64,000 nucleotides of DNA from CAVQBC01 sp963710665. Lineage in GTDB: Bacteria; Actinomycetota; Thermoleophilia; Solirubrobacterales; Solirubrobacteraceae. Both the position numbers and the translations under genes were made by a program. Shown piece after piece: positions 8,437-18,363 of the stretch; the first letter of the stretch is position 1, and each line of letters begins with the position of its first letter. The stretch is taken from the NCBI GenBank assembly GCA_963710665.1, contig CAVQBC010000005.1:124001-188000 (forward strand), written 5' to 3'. The notes beneath the pieces were generated by a model. That model worked only from the letters and a program-made list of their open reading frames with translations. It was not told where the DNA came from and searched no databases.

Positions 8437-9257
8437 CGAACCGCCGGGAGCAGCTGATCAGCTACGCCGTCCTCGGGGTCTTCGCGATCATCGCGATCTA
8501 CCCGATCCTCACCATCGTCCTGCTGGCCTTCCACCGGCGCAGCGACCTGGTGACCGGCTTCTCGATCCCGGACGCGCCGACCTTCGACACGTTCCGCATG
8601 GCGTGGGAGGAGGGCGGCTTCAACCACGGCCTCGTCAACAGCTTCATCGTCGCGGCGAGCGTCTCGCTCGTCACCGCGGTGCTCGCCACGCTGGCCGGCT
8701 ACGCGTTCGGGACCATGCGCTTCCGCGGCTCGAGCGCGCTCTTCTACTTGCTGCTGATCGGGCTGATCTTCCCCTACGAGGCGACGGTCATCCCGCTCTA
8801 CTACGTCTTCAAGGACGTCGGGCTGACCGACAGCCTGTGGGCGCTGATCCTGCCCCAGATCGGGCTCTCGATCCCGTTCGGCACGTTCTGGATGCGGGCC
8901 TTCTTCCGCTCCACGCCGGGAGCGCTGGTGGAGGCGGCGCGGCTCGACGGCGCGTCGAGCCTCTCGACCCTGGTCCGGGTGCTGCTGCCCCAGGCGTGGC
9001 CGGCGCTGACGACGCTCGTGGTGCTCGTCTTCATGTGGACGTGGAACGAGTTCCTGCTCGCGCTGGTGATGATCCAGAGCGACTCGCTGCGCACCGCGCC
9101 GCTCGGTCTCGCGCTCTTCGCCGGGGCCAACCGCTCCAGCGACCCGACGCTGATCGCCGCCGCGGCCGTGCTCGTCGCGCTGCCGATCGTGATCGTCTAC
9201 GTGTTCCTGCAGCGCAGCTTCATCCGCGGGATGTTCGCCGGGGCGGTGAAGGAGTGA
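8433..9257 (+). CDS. ABC sugar permease, MalG/UgpE type
   Basis: The 274-residue protein has six predicted membrane segments, the first at about residues 9-30. The EAA loop reads 'ALVEAARLDGASSLSTLVRVLLP' near residue 165, and the family's 'FMWTWNEFLLALV' segment lies near 205-217. It pairs with the MalF-type protein. ATG 8433 overlaps the upstream stop (ATGA), and its own stop overlaps the kinase start (GTGA), so all are translationally coupled. As in CUT1 systems, the C-terminus is short ('QRSFIRGMFAGAVKE'). Confidence 0.93.
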   Translation: MTNRREQLISYAVLGVFAIIAIYPILTIVLLAFHRRSDLVTGFSIPDAPTFDTFRMAWEEGGFNHGLVNSFIVAASVSLVTAVLATLAGYAFGTMRFRGSSALFYLLLIGLIFPYEATVIPLYYVFKDVGLTDSLWALILPQIGLSIPFGTFWMRAFFRSTPGALVEAARLDGASSLSTLVRVLLPQAWPALTTLVVLVFMWTWNEFLLALVMIQSDSLRTAPLGLALFAGANRSSDPTLIAAAAVLVALPIVIVYVFLQRSFIRGMFAGAVKE

Positions 9258-10221
9258 CGCGGCGCGTGCTCGCCGTCGACGGCGGCAACACGAAGACGCT
9301 GGCCGTGGTCGCCGACGAGGGCGCGCGCGTGCTCGGCACCGGGCGCGGCGGGTGCGGCGACATCTACGGCGCGGGCTCGCCGGACGCCGCGCTCGGCGCC
9401 ATCGCGGGCGCGGTGTCGGTGGCGCTCGCGGAGGCCGGGCTCGAGCCGGCGGCACTCGACGCCGCCGCCTTCAGCCTCGCGGGCGCGGACTGGCCTGAGG
9501 ACTTCGAGCTGCTCGACCGCGAGCTGCGCGAGCGGCTCGGGCTGCGCTCGCCGCCGGTCGTGGTCAACGACGCGCTCGGCGCGCTGCGTGCGGGCTCCCC
9601 CGGCTGGACGGGCCTCGCGGTCGTCGCGGGGACCTACAACGCGATCGGCGCGCGCCACGAGGGGCGCACGTTCCACGTCGGGTTCTGGCCCGACGGGGCC
9701 GGCGGGCGCCACCTCGGCGACGAGGCGCTGCGCGCCGTCTACCGCGCGGACCTCGGGCTCGGCGGGCGCACCGTGCTCTCCGAGCGCGCCTTCGCGCTCT
9801 ACGGGGTGCCGGACGCCACGGCGCTGTTGCATGCGTTCACGCGCCGCGGCGGCCTGTCCGAGGCCGAGGGCGACCGCATGGCGCCGGTGGTCATCGACGC
9901 CGCGGACGCCGGTGACCCCGTGGCGACGGAGATCGTCACCGGCAAGGGCCGCATCCTCGGTCGCCAGGCGCGGATCTCCGCAGAGCGCGTCGGGCTGCCG
10001 CTCGCGGGCGCGCGCGTGGTGCTGACCGGCGGGGTGTTCGGGCATCCCTCGGCGCTGCTCGCCGACACCGTGATGGCCGAGCTGCCGGGCGCGGTGGCGC
10101 TCCGCCACGGCCCGCCGCCGGTGGCGGGCGCGCTGCTGCTCGCGCTCGACCGCCTCGGCGTCGACGGCGACGCCGCGGTCGCGGCCGGGGCACTGTCAAC
10201 GAGTCACGGAAGGAGCCCCGA

Positions 10222-10249
<28 letters not shown>
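9254..10249 (+). CDS. BadF/BadG-type kinase (N-acetylglucosamine kinase-like)
   Basis: The 331-residue ASKHA-fold protein begins 'RRVLAVDGGNTKTLAVVAD', the phosphate-1 motif, has 'AFSLAGADWPED' and 'VVNDALGALRAG' (phosphate-2 region and catalytic Asp), and 'VVLTGGVFGHPS' as the adenosine motif. It belongs to the BadF/BadG/BcrA/BcrD ATPase family, which includes eukaryotic-type GlcNAc kinases. It starts with GTG overlapping the permease stop by four bases. Its 3' end overlaps the ATPase gene by 28 bases; the last dozen residues ('TSHGRSPEWAPSPSSA') lie in that overlap. With the ROK protein, the locus has two unrelated sugar kinases. Likely role: phosphorylating the imported sugar. Confidence 0.85.
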
Positions 10250-11376
<1,127 letters not shown>

Positions 11377-11385
11377 GGGTGCTGC

Positions 11386-11400
11386 ACGGTGTTACACTGT
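11386..11400 (+). promoter_or_regulatory. Palindromic operator overlapping toxin-antitoxin promoter
   Basis: The 15-base stretch ACGGTGTTACACTGT is an inverted repeat of two 7-base arms around a single T with one mismatch. It contains TACACT (11393-11398), a plausible -10 box, ten bases before the antitoxin ATG at 11408, so the mRNA leader would be very short. Toxin-antitoxin pairs are usually autoregulated by the antitoxin at such a palindrome. Its position right before the pair fits that role; binding is inferred. Confidence 0.5.
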
Positions 11401-11407
11401 CTGGCCG

Positions 11408-11692
11408 ATGCCTACCAAGCACCCTCGCCACATGGTCACCGAGACGGCGCCCGTCAAGGCGGCGCTCGATCAGCTTCGCGCAGAGCTGGGCGATGAACGA
11501 GTGGACTTCGGTGAGTTGGTCGTCCTGGGTGCCAACGCCAAGGCGGAGGCGCTGCGCCGATCGCGCCCGGAGGCCGTCGCCGCGCGCCGATGGCTGGCCG
11601 ATCGCGTCCGCGGCGCCGACCTGCCGGTCGACTCCGCTGCCGCCGACGCCGTCAAGCGCCACGGGCTGATCGACCCGGATGCTGCTGCTTGA
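11408..11692 (+). CDS. Putative antitoxin of a VapBC-like pair
   Basis: The 94-residue protein lies directly before, and overlaps by 14 bases, a PIN-domain toxin gene. It is helical and charged, with an N-terminal segment 'HPRHMVTETAPVKAALDQLR' and a C-terminal tail ending 'KRHGLIDPDAAA' that would wrap the toxin. I do not see a clear ribbon-helix-helix or AbrB motif, so its antitoxin role rests on gene order, size and overlap. A palindrome overlaps the promoter. The pair sits between the sugar importer operon and the convergent glycosidase gene and has no evident link to either. Confidence 0.7.
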   Translation: MPTKHPRHMVTETAPVKAALDQLRAELGDERVDFGELVVLGANAKAEALRRSRPEAVAARRWLADRVRGADLPVDSAAADAVKRHGLIDPDAAA

Positions 11693-12098
11693 CAACTCGG
11701 CGTGGGCGCGGCTGAACTCGCCGCGCCTCGCAGAGGGCCGGCGGGGGTTCGTGGCCGACCAGATCGAGGCCGGCGAGGTCGCGGTGTGCACCCCGTTCCT
11801 GCTGGAGGCGGGCTATTCGGCTCGCAGTGCGGCGGACCATGCCGGGATGCTCGAGCGGCTGATGGCGTTGCCCTGGGTGAGAGTGACTCCCGACATCGAG
11901 GACTCGGCGTTGCGCGCGCAGGCCGAGCTCGCCCGCGTCGGCCACCATCGCGTCGCGCCGAGCGACCTCGTGATCGCCGCTTGTGCCTCCTCGGTCGGCG
12001 CCGCGGTCCTGCACTACGACCGGGACTTCGACGTCATCGCCGAACGCACGGGCTTGCACGCCGGCAGCGAGTGGTTGGCGCCGCGCGGCAGCCTGTAG
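11679..12098 (+). CDS. vapC: PIN-domain ribonuclease toxin (VapC-like)
   Basis: The 139-residue protein is a complete PIN domain. The first metal-binding acidic residue is in 'LLLDNSAWARL' (Asp5), the second is Glu36 in 'FLLEAGYSAR', the third Asp near residue 93 in 'APSDLVIAACA', and the last in 'VLHYDRDFDVIAE' (about 111-116). VapC proteins cut RNA, often tRNA, when freed from their antitoxin. The start overlaps the antitoxin end by 14 bases, typical of coupled toxin-antitoxin genes. All acidic residues are present, so the enzyme is probably active. Confidence 0.88.
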   Translation: MLLLDNSAWARLNSPRLAEGRRGFVADQIEAGEVAVCTPFLLEAGYSARSAADHAGMLERLMALPWVRVTPDIEDSALRAQAELARVGHHRVAPSDLVIAACASSVGAAVLHYDRDFDVIAERTGLHAGSEWLAPRGSL

Positions 12099-12105
12099 TC
12101 GCCGC

Positions 12106-13416
12106 TCAGGCGGGCTGCAGCCGCGCCGGGAGCTGCGCGCGGTGCGCGGCCGCCATCTCGCCGTAGAGGCGCTCTGCGAGGTCGATCGAGCGCACCAGCG
12201 GGTGGGCCGCGAGCGCGCGCACCGCGTCGCGGGGGCCACCGGACCACGCGGCGTCGGCGGCCGCCTGCTGGTACTCGCCGAGCGCCTCGACGAGCCCGCG
12301 CAGGTGGGTGGGCAGGCCCGGCATGGGGAGCGGGTGGACGCCGTCCGCGTCGCAGCGCCCGAGCGTCTCGACGACCAGCGTGTCCGCGAAGCCCGGCACC
12401 GAGCCCTGGTTGGGCACGTTGACCGGCAGCGTCTCGCCGCGGTCGTTGAACACGGCGTCCATGCAGTCGATCGCCAGCTCGAGCTCGTGGATGCCGCCGC
12501 GCGAGCGGCCGGGGTCGAGCACCGGGGCGCCGCTGCGCGCCTGCTCCTCGTAATGGCGCCAGTAGCCGGGGACCCACCCGAGGATGTCCTCCGCGCGGGT
12601 CGTGCCCTTGGCCTGCAGCTCGCCGAGGACCTCGCGCTCGAAGTAGTAGTACTGGAAGTACGCGCTCGGCAGCGCGTCCATCGTGGCGGCGAGGCGCAGG
12701 ATGCGGCGCGGCTCGCCGGTCAGCGCGGGGTCGTCCCGGCGGCGCTCCCACGCCTCGCGCACGAGCGGCAGCAGGTCCTGCCCGTCGTAGCGGTGGCGGA
12801 CGCTCCACGACGCGTGGTTGAGCCCGACGCTCGCGACGTCCAGCCGCCCGGCGTCGAGGCCGGCGGCCTCGGCGATCTCCTCGGGGTAGATGATCGGCCC
12901 CTCGCACAGGGACACGAACGGCGCGTCGCTGTGGTCGGTCACCGCCTGGGCGACGATGTTGACCGGGTTCGTGTAGTTGAAGATCCGCGCCCCCGGGCAG
13001 GCGACCGCCACGTCGTCGAGGATCTGCTGCATGACGTGGATCGAGCGCAGGGCCATGAAGAACCCGCCGGGCCCCTGCGTCTCCTGGCCGATCACGTCGT
13101 GGGCGAGCGGGATCTTCTCGTCCAGCACGCGGGACTCGAAGCCGCCCGGCCGGTAGCTCGTCAGGACGGCGTCGCAGGCGTCGAGGCCGGCGCGGCGGTC
13201 GGTCGTCGCCGACACCGTCAGCTCGAGCCCCCGCGCCGCGGCCATCCGCGTCGCGAGCTCGCGGATCAGCGCCAGCCGGTCGCCGTCGAGGTCGATCAGC
13301 ACGACCTCCGAGCCCGCGAAGTTCTCGCCCTGCTCGATGAAGCTCGCCATCGTCCCGGCGGCCCGCGTCGAGCCCCCGCCCACGTACGCGATCTTCAGCC
13401 GTGCCACGCGGGCCAT
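12106..13416 (-). CDS. Glycoside hydrolase family 4 (6-phospho-glycosidase or alpha-glucosidase/galactosidase)
   Basis: The 436-residue protein carries an N-terminal NAD-binding fold ('LKIAYVGGGSTRAAG') and the GH4 metal/catalytic region: 'FNYTNPVNIVAQAV' near residue 145 and 'VGLNHASW' near 200. GH4 enzymes use NAD and a divalent metal to cleave glycosidic bonds by oxidation-elimination, acting in the cytoplasm on glycosides or their 6-phosphates. The expected metal-ligand Cys is not in the usual C-H position of 6-phospho enzymes; 'SLCEGP' may supply it. ATG 13416 was chosen over GTG 13428, which would lie closer to the divergent promoter. Probably works on sugars brought in by the adjacent importer. 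Confidence 0.85.
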   Translation of the reverse strand: MARVARLKIAYVGGGSTRAAGTMASFIEQGENFAGSEVVLIDLDGDRLALIRELATRMAAARGLELTVSATTDRRAGLDACDAVLTSYRPGGFESRVLDEKIPLAHDVIGQETQGPGGFFMALRSIHVMQQILDDVAVACPGARIFNYTNPVNIVAQAVTDHSDAPFVSLCEGPIIYPEEIAEAAGLDAGRLDVASVGLNHASWSVRHRYDGQDLLPLVREAWERRRDDPALTGEPRRILRLAATMDALPSAYFQYYYFEREVLGELQAKGTTRAEDILGWVPGYWRHYEEQARSGAPVLDPGRSRGGIHELELAIDCMDAVFNDRGETLPVNVPNQGSVPGFADTLVVETLGRCDADGVHPLPMPGLPTHLRGLVEALGEYQQAAADAAWSGGPRDAVRALAAHPLVRSIDLAERLYGEMAAAHRAQLPARLQPA

Positions 13417-13450
13417 TCTCCCAGGCACCGGTAGGGTGCCCCTGCCGGCC

Positions 13451-14641
13451 GTGCGCCTCCGCGTCCTGATCCTGTCCTGGGAGTACCCGCCGATCGTCGA
13501 GGGCGGGCTCGCGCGTCACGTGCGCAAGCTCTCCGAGCAGCTCGTGCGCGACGGGGTCGAGGTCCACGTGCTCACGCGCGGCGGCGGGCGGCTCGCGGCG
13601 CGCGAGGACCGCCACGGGGTGATCGTCCACCGCGTGCGCGAGCCCGACTTCCCCAAGGACGACCTCGATGCCTTCATCTCCTGGGTCGAGCGCATGAACG
13701 ACGACATGCGCGCCGCCGGGGCCGAGCTGGGGGCCGCGCTGGACTTCGACCTCGTGCACTCGCACGACTGGCTGGTGGCCGACGCCGCGCGGCGGCTCGC
13801 GGCGAGCTTCGCGACGCCGTGGCTCGTCACCGTGCACGCGACGGAGTACGGGCGCCACCAGGGCTGGGTCGACAAGCACCCGCAGTCGCACATCCACGGC
13901 GTCGAGCGCGCGATGGTGCGCGCCGCCGACCGCGTGATCACCTGCTCGCACTACATGCGCGGCCACGTCGCCGACGTGTTCGGCATCCCGGCGGGGCGGG
14001 TGACCGTGATCCCGAACGGGATCGATCCGAGCGACCTGCAGCCGGTCGCCGACCTGCCGCGGCTGCGCGCGCAGTTCGCCGAGCCCGAGGAGCGGCTCGT
14101 GCTGCTCGTCGGCCGCCTCGTCTACGAGAAGGGCTTCCACCTCGCGCTCGACGCGCTGCCGGGGCTGATCCGCCGCCTCGGCGACGTGCGCTTCCTCGTC
14201 GCGGGATCCGGCACCGCGGAGGCCGAGCTCAAGGAGCAGGCGCGCCGCCTCGGGCTGATGCGCCACGGCTCGTTCGTGGGCTGGACCGGCGACGACGTCC
14301 TGCACTCCCTGTACCGGATCGCCGACCTGTGCGTGGTGCCGTCGATCTTCGAGCCGTTCGGGCTCGTGGCGCTCGAGGCGATGGCCTCGGGCTGTCCGTG
14401 CGTCGTGGCCGACACCGGCGGCCTGCGCGAGGTGGTCCCCGGCGGGCAGCGGGTCGGGCTGCGCTTCCGCGCGCGCGACTCGGACGCGCTCGCCCGGATG
14501 GCGGAGAAGCTGCTCACCGACGAGGCGCTGCGCCAGCGCCTCGTCGCCGAGGCCGGCGAGCACGTGCTGCGCTTCGACTGGGCCGACGCCGCCCGCCAGA
14601 CCGCGGCGGTCTACGCGGAGCTGGACACCGCCCGCGTCTGA
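13451..14641 (+). CDS. GT4 alpha-glucan glucosyltransferase (Rv3032-like)
   Basis: The 396-residue glycosyltransferase begins 'RLRVLILSWEYPPIVEGGLA', has 'DLVHSHDWLVADAA', 'TVHATEYGRHQGWV' and 'VITCSHYMRGHV' in the N-terminal domain, and 'FEPFGLVALEAMASGCPCVV' (the E-x7-E nucleotide-sugar motif) in the C-terminal domain. This pattern is that of actinobacterial glycogen/methylglucose-polysaccharide alpha-1,4-glucosyltransferases such as Mycobacterium Rv3032. GTG 13451 was chosen because TAGGGT at 13432-13437 is a plausible -10 box. Together with treY it suggests alpha-glucan and trehalose metabolism here. Donor (ADP- or UDP-glucose) not determinable. Confidence 0.85.
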   Translation: MRLRVLILSWEYPPIVEGGLARHVRKLSEQLVRDGVEVHVLTRGGGRLAAREDRHGVIVHRVREPDFPKDDLDAFISWVERMNDDMRAAGAELGAALDFDLVHSHDWLVADAARRLAASFATPWLVTVHATEYGRHQGWVDKHPQSHIHGVERAMVRAADRVITCSHYMRGHVADVFGIPAGRVTVIPNGIDPSDLQPVADLPRLRAQFAEPEERLVLLVGRLVYEKGFHLALDALPGLIRRLGDVRFLVAGSGTAEAELKEQARRLGLMRHGSFVGWTGDDVLHSLYRIADLCVVPSIFEPFGLVALEAMASGCPCVVADTGGLREVVPGGQRVGLRFRARDSDALARMAEKLLTDEALRQRLVAEAGEHVLRFDWADAARQTAAVYAELDTARV

Positions 14642-14745
14642 GCGCTACGGTCCGGGTCGTGCCCGGCTGACGCTAGAACCTCGCGTACGCCCTGTATCCA
14701 AGGCCGCCGCCTTCCCGGTGCGCTATCACGGCTGCCTGCGGCGCG

Positions 14746-16827
14746 TCAGCGCAGCAGCTTGTCCGCCGTGATCGGCAGGTCTCGGACGCGGATCCCGGTG
14801 GCGTGATGGGTCGCGTTGGCGATCGCCGCGGCGGTACCGACGATGCCGATCTCGCCGATGCCCTTCGAGCCCATCGGGTTGACGTACGGATCGTGCTCGT
14901 CGAGCCAGTGGGCCTCCACCGGGGGCACGTCCGCGTGGGAGGCGATGTGGTACTCGGCGAGGTCGTGGTTGACGACGTGGCCGAACTGCGGGTCGATCAC
15001 GCCTTCCTCGTGCAGCGCCATCGAGAGGCCCATCGTCATGCCGCCGATGAGCTGCGAGCGGGCGGTGCGGGGGTTGATGATCCGCCCGACCCCGAAGACG
15101 CCGAGCATGCGCGGGACGCGGATCTCGCCGGTGTCGCGGTCGACCCGCACCTCGGCGAACTGCGCGCCGAACGCGTGCATGGCGAAGCGCTCGGCGTCGG
15201 GGTTGCGCGGGGCGTCGGCCAACGCCTCGTCGCCGTCGGAGGGATCGGCGCCGTGCTCCTCGCGGAACGCGCGCGCGGCGGCGACGATCGCCGACCCCCA
15301 GGTGGTGATGCCGGATGAGCCGCCCGCGACCGACGCGTAGGGATGCTCGGTGTCGCCGATCGCGAGGCGCACGGACTCCACCGGCACGTCGAGGGCGTCG
15401 GCGGCGATCTGGGTGAGCGCCGTCCACGTCCCCGTGCCGATGTCCGCCGCACCGGTCCGCACCGTGTAGCGGCCGTCGGCCTCGAAGCGGATCGCCGCCG
15501 AGGCGCGCATCCGGTACACGGGGTAGGTGGAGCTGGCCACGCCCGTGCCGTACAGCCAGCCGTCGCGCACACGGGCGCCCGGCTCCGGGTCGCGCGACTC
15601 CCAGCCGAACCGCCGCGCGCCCTCGCGCAGGCAGGCCACGAGGTTGCGGCTGGACCACGGCCGCCCGCTCTCCGGGTCGACCTCGGGGTCGTTGCGGACC
15701 CGCAGCTCGATCGGGTCCACGCCGCAGGCGATCGCGAGCTCGTCCAGCGCGACCTCGGGGGCGAACATGCCCGGGCACTCGCCGGGCGCGCGCATCCACG
15801 ACGGCACCGGCACGTCGAGCGCCGCCAGGCGGTGGCCGGTGCGGCGGTTCGGCGCCGCGTACATCATCCGCGTCGGGGTCGCGGTCTGCTCGGCGAACTC
15901 CTTGATCCGCGAGGTGTGCTCGACGACGTCGTGGGCGATCGCCTCGAGGCGCCCGTCGGCGCCGGCGGCGAGGCGGACCCGCTGGATGGTCGGCGTGCGA
16001 TGGCCCGCCACGAAGAACATCTGCTGCCGGGTCAGCGCCAGCTTCACGGGCCGGCCCGGCAGCGTCTGGGCGGCGAGGCAGGCGAGGACCACGTGGGCAT
16101 GCGGCAGCCCCTTCGATCCGAACCCGCCGCCGACGTGCGGGGCGATCACCCGCACCCGCTCGGGGTCGAGCCCGAACAGCTTCGCCACCGTCGAGCGCAC
16201 CGCGTGGACGCCCTGGGTGGAGTCGTAGAGGGTGAGCCCGTCCGCCGCGGCGACCGCGACCGTCGCGTGCGGCTCCATCGGGTTGTTGTGCTCCATCGGC
16301 GTCCGGTAGGTCTCGTCGAGCGTGAACGGAGCAGACGCCATCGCGGCCTCGACGTCGCCCTCCGACGTGTCGGAGGGGAAGCGCGGGTTGACCTTCTCCG
16401 GCGTGTAGAGGCCCGCCAGGTCGGCGCGCAGCTCGACCTCGTGCGGCTGCGCGTCGTAGTCGATCTCGACGAGCGCGGCGGCCTCGCGCGCGGTCTCCGC
16501 GCTCTCCGCGATGACGGCGCCGACGAACTCGCCGCGGAAGCCGACGTCGGGCGACTGCAGGATCCACAGCTCGCGGTCCTCGTCAGAGGCGAGGCGGGGC
16601 GCGTTCTCGTGGGTGATCACGGCGAGCACCCCGTCGAGCGCCTCCGCCGCCGCGGTGCCGACGCGGGTGATCCGCCCCCGGGCCACCGTGGCCTGGATCG
16701 CGTGGACGTAGGCCGGCCCGCCGACCCGATGCTCGAACGCGTAGGGCGCGGTGCCGGTGACCTTGGCCGGCCCGTCGAGGCGCTCGAGCGCGGCGCCGAT
16801 CGCCGGGGTCCTGACCGGGGTGCTCAT
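14746..16827 (-). CDS. Xanthine dehydrogenase-family molybdopterin-binding subunit (PaoC-like)
   Basis: The large subunit (693 residues) of a molybdenum hydroxylase that oxidises aldehydes or heterocycles using water. Family motifs: 'MEHNNPMEPHATVA' near residue 170, 'GGGFGSKG' (about 220), 'RAPGECPGMFAPEVALDELA' region (about 345), 'GAADIGTGTWTALTQIAADAL' (about 455) and the catalytic Glu in 'GSKGIGEIGIVG' (about 660). At about 690 residues it matches the PaoC/YagR group rather than the longer XdhB. The start overlaps the FAD subunit stop by four bases. Substrate unknown. Confidence 0.92.
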   Translation of the reverse strand: MSTPVRTPAIGAALERLDGPAKVTGTAPYAFEHRVGGPAYVHAIQATVARGRITRVGTAAAEALDGVLAVITHENAPRLASDEDRELWILQSPDVGFRGEFVGAVIAESAETAREAAALVEIDYDAQPHEVELRADLAGLYTPEKVNPRFPSDTSEGDVEAAMASAPFTLDETYRTPMEHNNPMEPHATVAVAAADGLTLYDSTQGVHAVRSTVAKLFGLDPERVRVIAPHVGGGFGSKGLPHAHVVLACLAAQTLPGRPVKLALTRQQMFFVAGHRTPTIQRVRLAAGADGRLEAIAHDVVEHTSRIKEFAEQTATPTRMMYAAPNRRTGHRLAALDVPVPSWMRAPGECPGMFAPEVALDELAIACGVDPIELRVRNDPEVDPESGRPWSSRNLVACLREGARRFGWESRDPEPGARVRDGWLYGTGVASSTYPVYRMRASAAIRFEADGRYTVRTGAADIGTGTWTALTQIAADALDVPVESVRLAIGDTEHPYASVAGGSSGITTWGSAIVAAARAFREEHGADPSDGDEALADAPRNPDAERFAMHAFGAQFAEVRVDRDTGEIRVPRMLGVFGVGRIINPRTARSQLIGGMTMGLSMALHEEGVIDPQFGHVVNHDLAEYHIASHADVPPVEAHWLDEHDPYVNPMGSKGIGEIGIVGTAAAIANATHHATGIRVRDLPITADKLLR

Positions 16828-17807
16828 CCCGCGGCAAGGTCGCGCAGCACCGCGACGATCGTGTTGCGGGCCATCGGCACCTTGAACGCGTTGTCGCGCA
16901 GCGGCCGCGCGCCGGCGAGCTCCGCCTCGGCGGCTTCCCGGAAGGCGTCCTCGGTCGCCGGGCCGCCGCGCAGGGCGTCCTCGGCGCGGGCGGCCCGCCA
17001 CGGCTTGTGCGCGACGCCGCCGAGCGCGATCCGCACGTCGCGGACCTCGCCGCCGGCGACGTCGAGCGCCGCGGCGACGGAGACCAGCGCGAACGCGAAC
17101 GACGCCCGGTCGCGCACCTTGCGATAGGCGGACCGCGCGGCGATCGGCAGCGCCGGCAGCTCGACGGCGGTGATCAGCTCGCCGTGCTCGAGCGTCGTGT
17201 CGCGGTCCGGCGCGTCGCCCGGCAGCCGGTGCAGGTCGGCGACGCGCAGGCGGCGCGAGCCGCCGGGCACCTCGACCTCGACGACGGCGTCGAGCGCGAC
17301 GAGGGCGACGGCCATGTCGGAGGGATGCACGGCCACGCAGTGCTCCGACGCGCCGAGGATCGCGTGGTAGCGGGTGTAGCCGGCGAGCGCGCCGCACCCG
17401 GAGCCCGGCCGGCGCTTGTTGCACGGGGTGGTGACGTCCTGGAAGTACACGCAGCGCGTGCGCTGGAGCAGGTTGCCGCCCGTCGTCGCGAGGTTGCGCA
17501 GCTGGCCCGACGCACCCGCGAGCAGCGCGTGCGAGAGGACCGGATAGCGCTCGCGCACGAGCGGGTTGGCGGCGAGGACGCTGTTGCGCACCGCCGCCCC
17601 GATCCGCACGCCGCCGTCGGGCAGCGGCTCGATCGCGTCGTTGCCGAGGCGCGTGACGTCGACCAGCAGCTCCGGGCCGGCGATCCCGAGCTTCATGTGG
17701 TCCACGAGGTTCGTGCCGCCGCCCAGGAAGGACGCCTCGGGGTGCCCGGCGACGGCGGCGACGGCGCCGCTCGCATCCTCCGCGCGCTCGTAGCGGAACG
17801 GCCTCAT
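16824..17807 (-). CDS. FAD-binding subunit of molybdenum hydroxylase, with extra Fe-S motif (PaoB-like)
   Basis: The 327-residue medium subunit passes electrons from the 2Fe-2S clusters to FAD. 'FLGGGTNLVDHM' and 'ATTGGNLLQRTRC' are the two FAD-binding motifs of the family. The segment 'RCVYFQD..TPCNKRRPGSGC' (about residues 119-139) has the spaced cysteines seen in E. coli PaoB, where they bind an extra 4Fe-4S cluster; ordinary XDH FAD subunits lack them. The start and stop overlap the neighbouring subunits by four bases. Confidence 0.9.
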   Translation of the reverse strand: MRPFRYERAEDASGAVAAVAGHPEASFLGGGTNLVDHMKLGIAGPELLVDVTRLGNDAIEPLPDGGVRIGAAVRNSVLAANPLVRERYPVLSHALLAGASGQLRNLATTGGNLLQRTRCVYFQDVTTPCNKRRPGSGCGALAGYTRYHAILGASEHCVAVHPSDMAVALVALDAVVEVEVPGGSRRLRVADLHRLPGDAPDRDTTLEHGELITAVELPALPIAARSAYRKVRDRASFAFALVSVAAALDVAGGEVRDVRIALGGVAHKPWRAARAEDALRGGPATEDAFREAAEAELAGARPLRDNAFKVPMARNTIVAVLRDLAAG

Positions 17808-18307
17808 CCGGCGCCCTCGCGGATCGCGCTGACGATGTTCACGTAGGCGCCGCAGCGGCACAGGTTGCCGTTCATCCGCTCGCGGATCTCGTCGTCGTCG
17901 AGCTCGGGGCGGGCGGTGAGGTCCGCGGTGACGTGGCTGGGCCAGCCGGCGCGGAGCTCGTCGAGCATCCCGACCGCCGAGCAGATCTGCCCCGGGGTGC
18001 AGTAGCCGCACTGGAAGCCGTCGTGCTCGAGGAAGGCCCGCTGCATCGGATGCAGCTCGCCTTCGTGCGCGAGGCCCTCCGCCGTGGTGATCTCGGCGCC
18101 GTCGTGCGCGACCGCGAACGCGAGGCAGGTCGTGACGCGCCGCCCGTCGAGCAGCACCGTGCATGCGCCGCACTGACCGTGGTCGCAGCCCTTCTTCGGC
18201 GAGATCACGCCGAGGTGCTCGCGCAGCGCGTCGAGCAGGGTGGTGCGGGTGTCGACGGTGAGCGATCGCTGCTCGCCGTCCACCCTCAGCGTGATCCGCG
18301 CGTCCAT
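17804..18307 (-). CDS. 2Fe-2S subunit of molybdenum hydroxylase (PaoA-like)
   Basis: The 167-residue small subunit has the plant-ferredoxin cluster motif 'GCDHGQCGACTVLL...C' (about residues 38-61) and the C-terminal four-cysteine cluster 'CGYCTPGQI' and 'NLCRCGAY' (about 100-150). It is complete with both 2Fe-2S sites. Unlike E. coli PaoA it has no twin-arginine signal peptide, so the enzyme should be cytoplasmic. ATG 18307 is preferred over an in-frame upstream ATG because the family begins near 'ITLRVDGE'. First gene of the three-subunit operon. Confidence 0.92.
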   Translation of the reverse strand: MDARITLRVDGEQRSLTVDTRTTLLDALREHLGVISPKKGCDHGQCGACTVLLDGRRVTTCLAFAVAHDGAEITTAEGLAHEGELHPMQRAFLEHDGFQCGYCTPGQICSAVGMLDELRAGWPSHVTADLTARPELDDDEIRERMNGNLCRCGAYVNIVSAIREGAG

Positions 18308-18363
18308 CGGGTCAGGGCTCCGACAGCGGCGCTTCCCGGCGCCGGGACGGTGCAAACCCGCGT

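Noticed and set aside
12014..14563. 849-codon minus-strand frame
   Set aside because: It runs antisense to the glucosyltransferase and out of frame through the glycosidase; low-complexity Arg/His-rich product.
15343..17127. 594-codon plus-strand frame
   Set aside because: Antisense to the molybdenum hydroxylase subunits; repetitive charged product.
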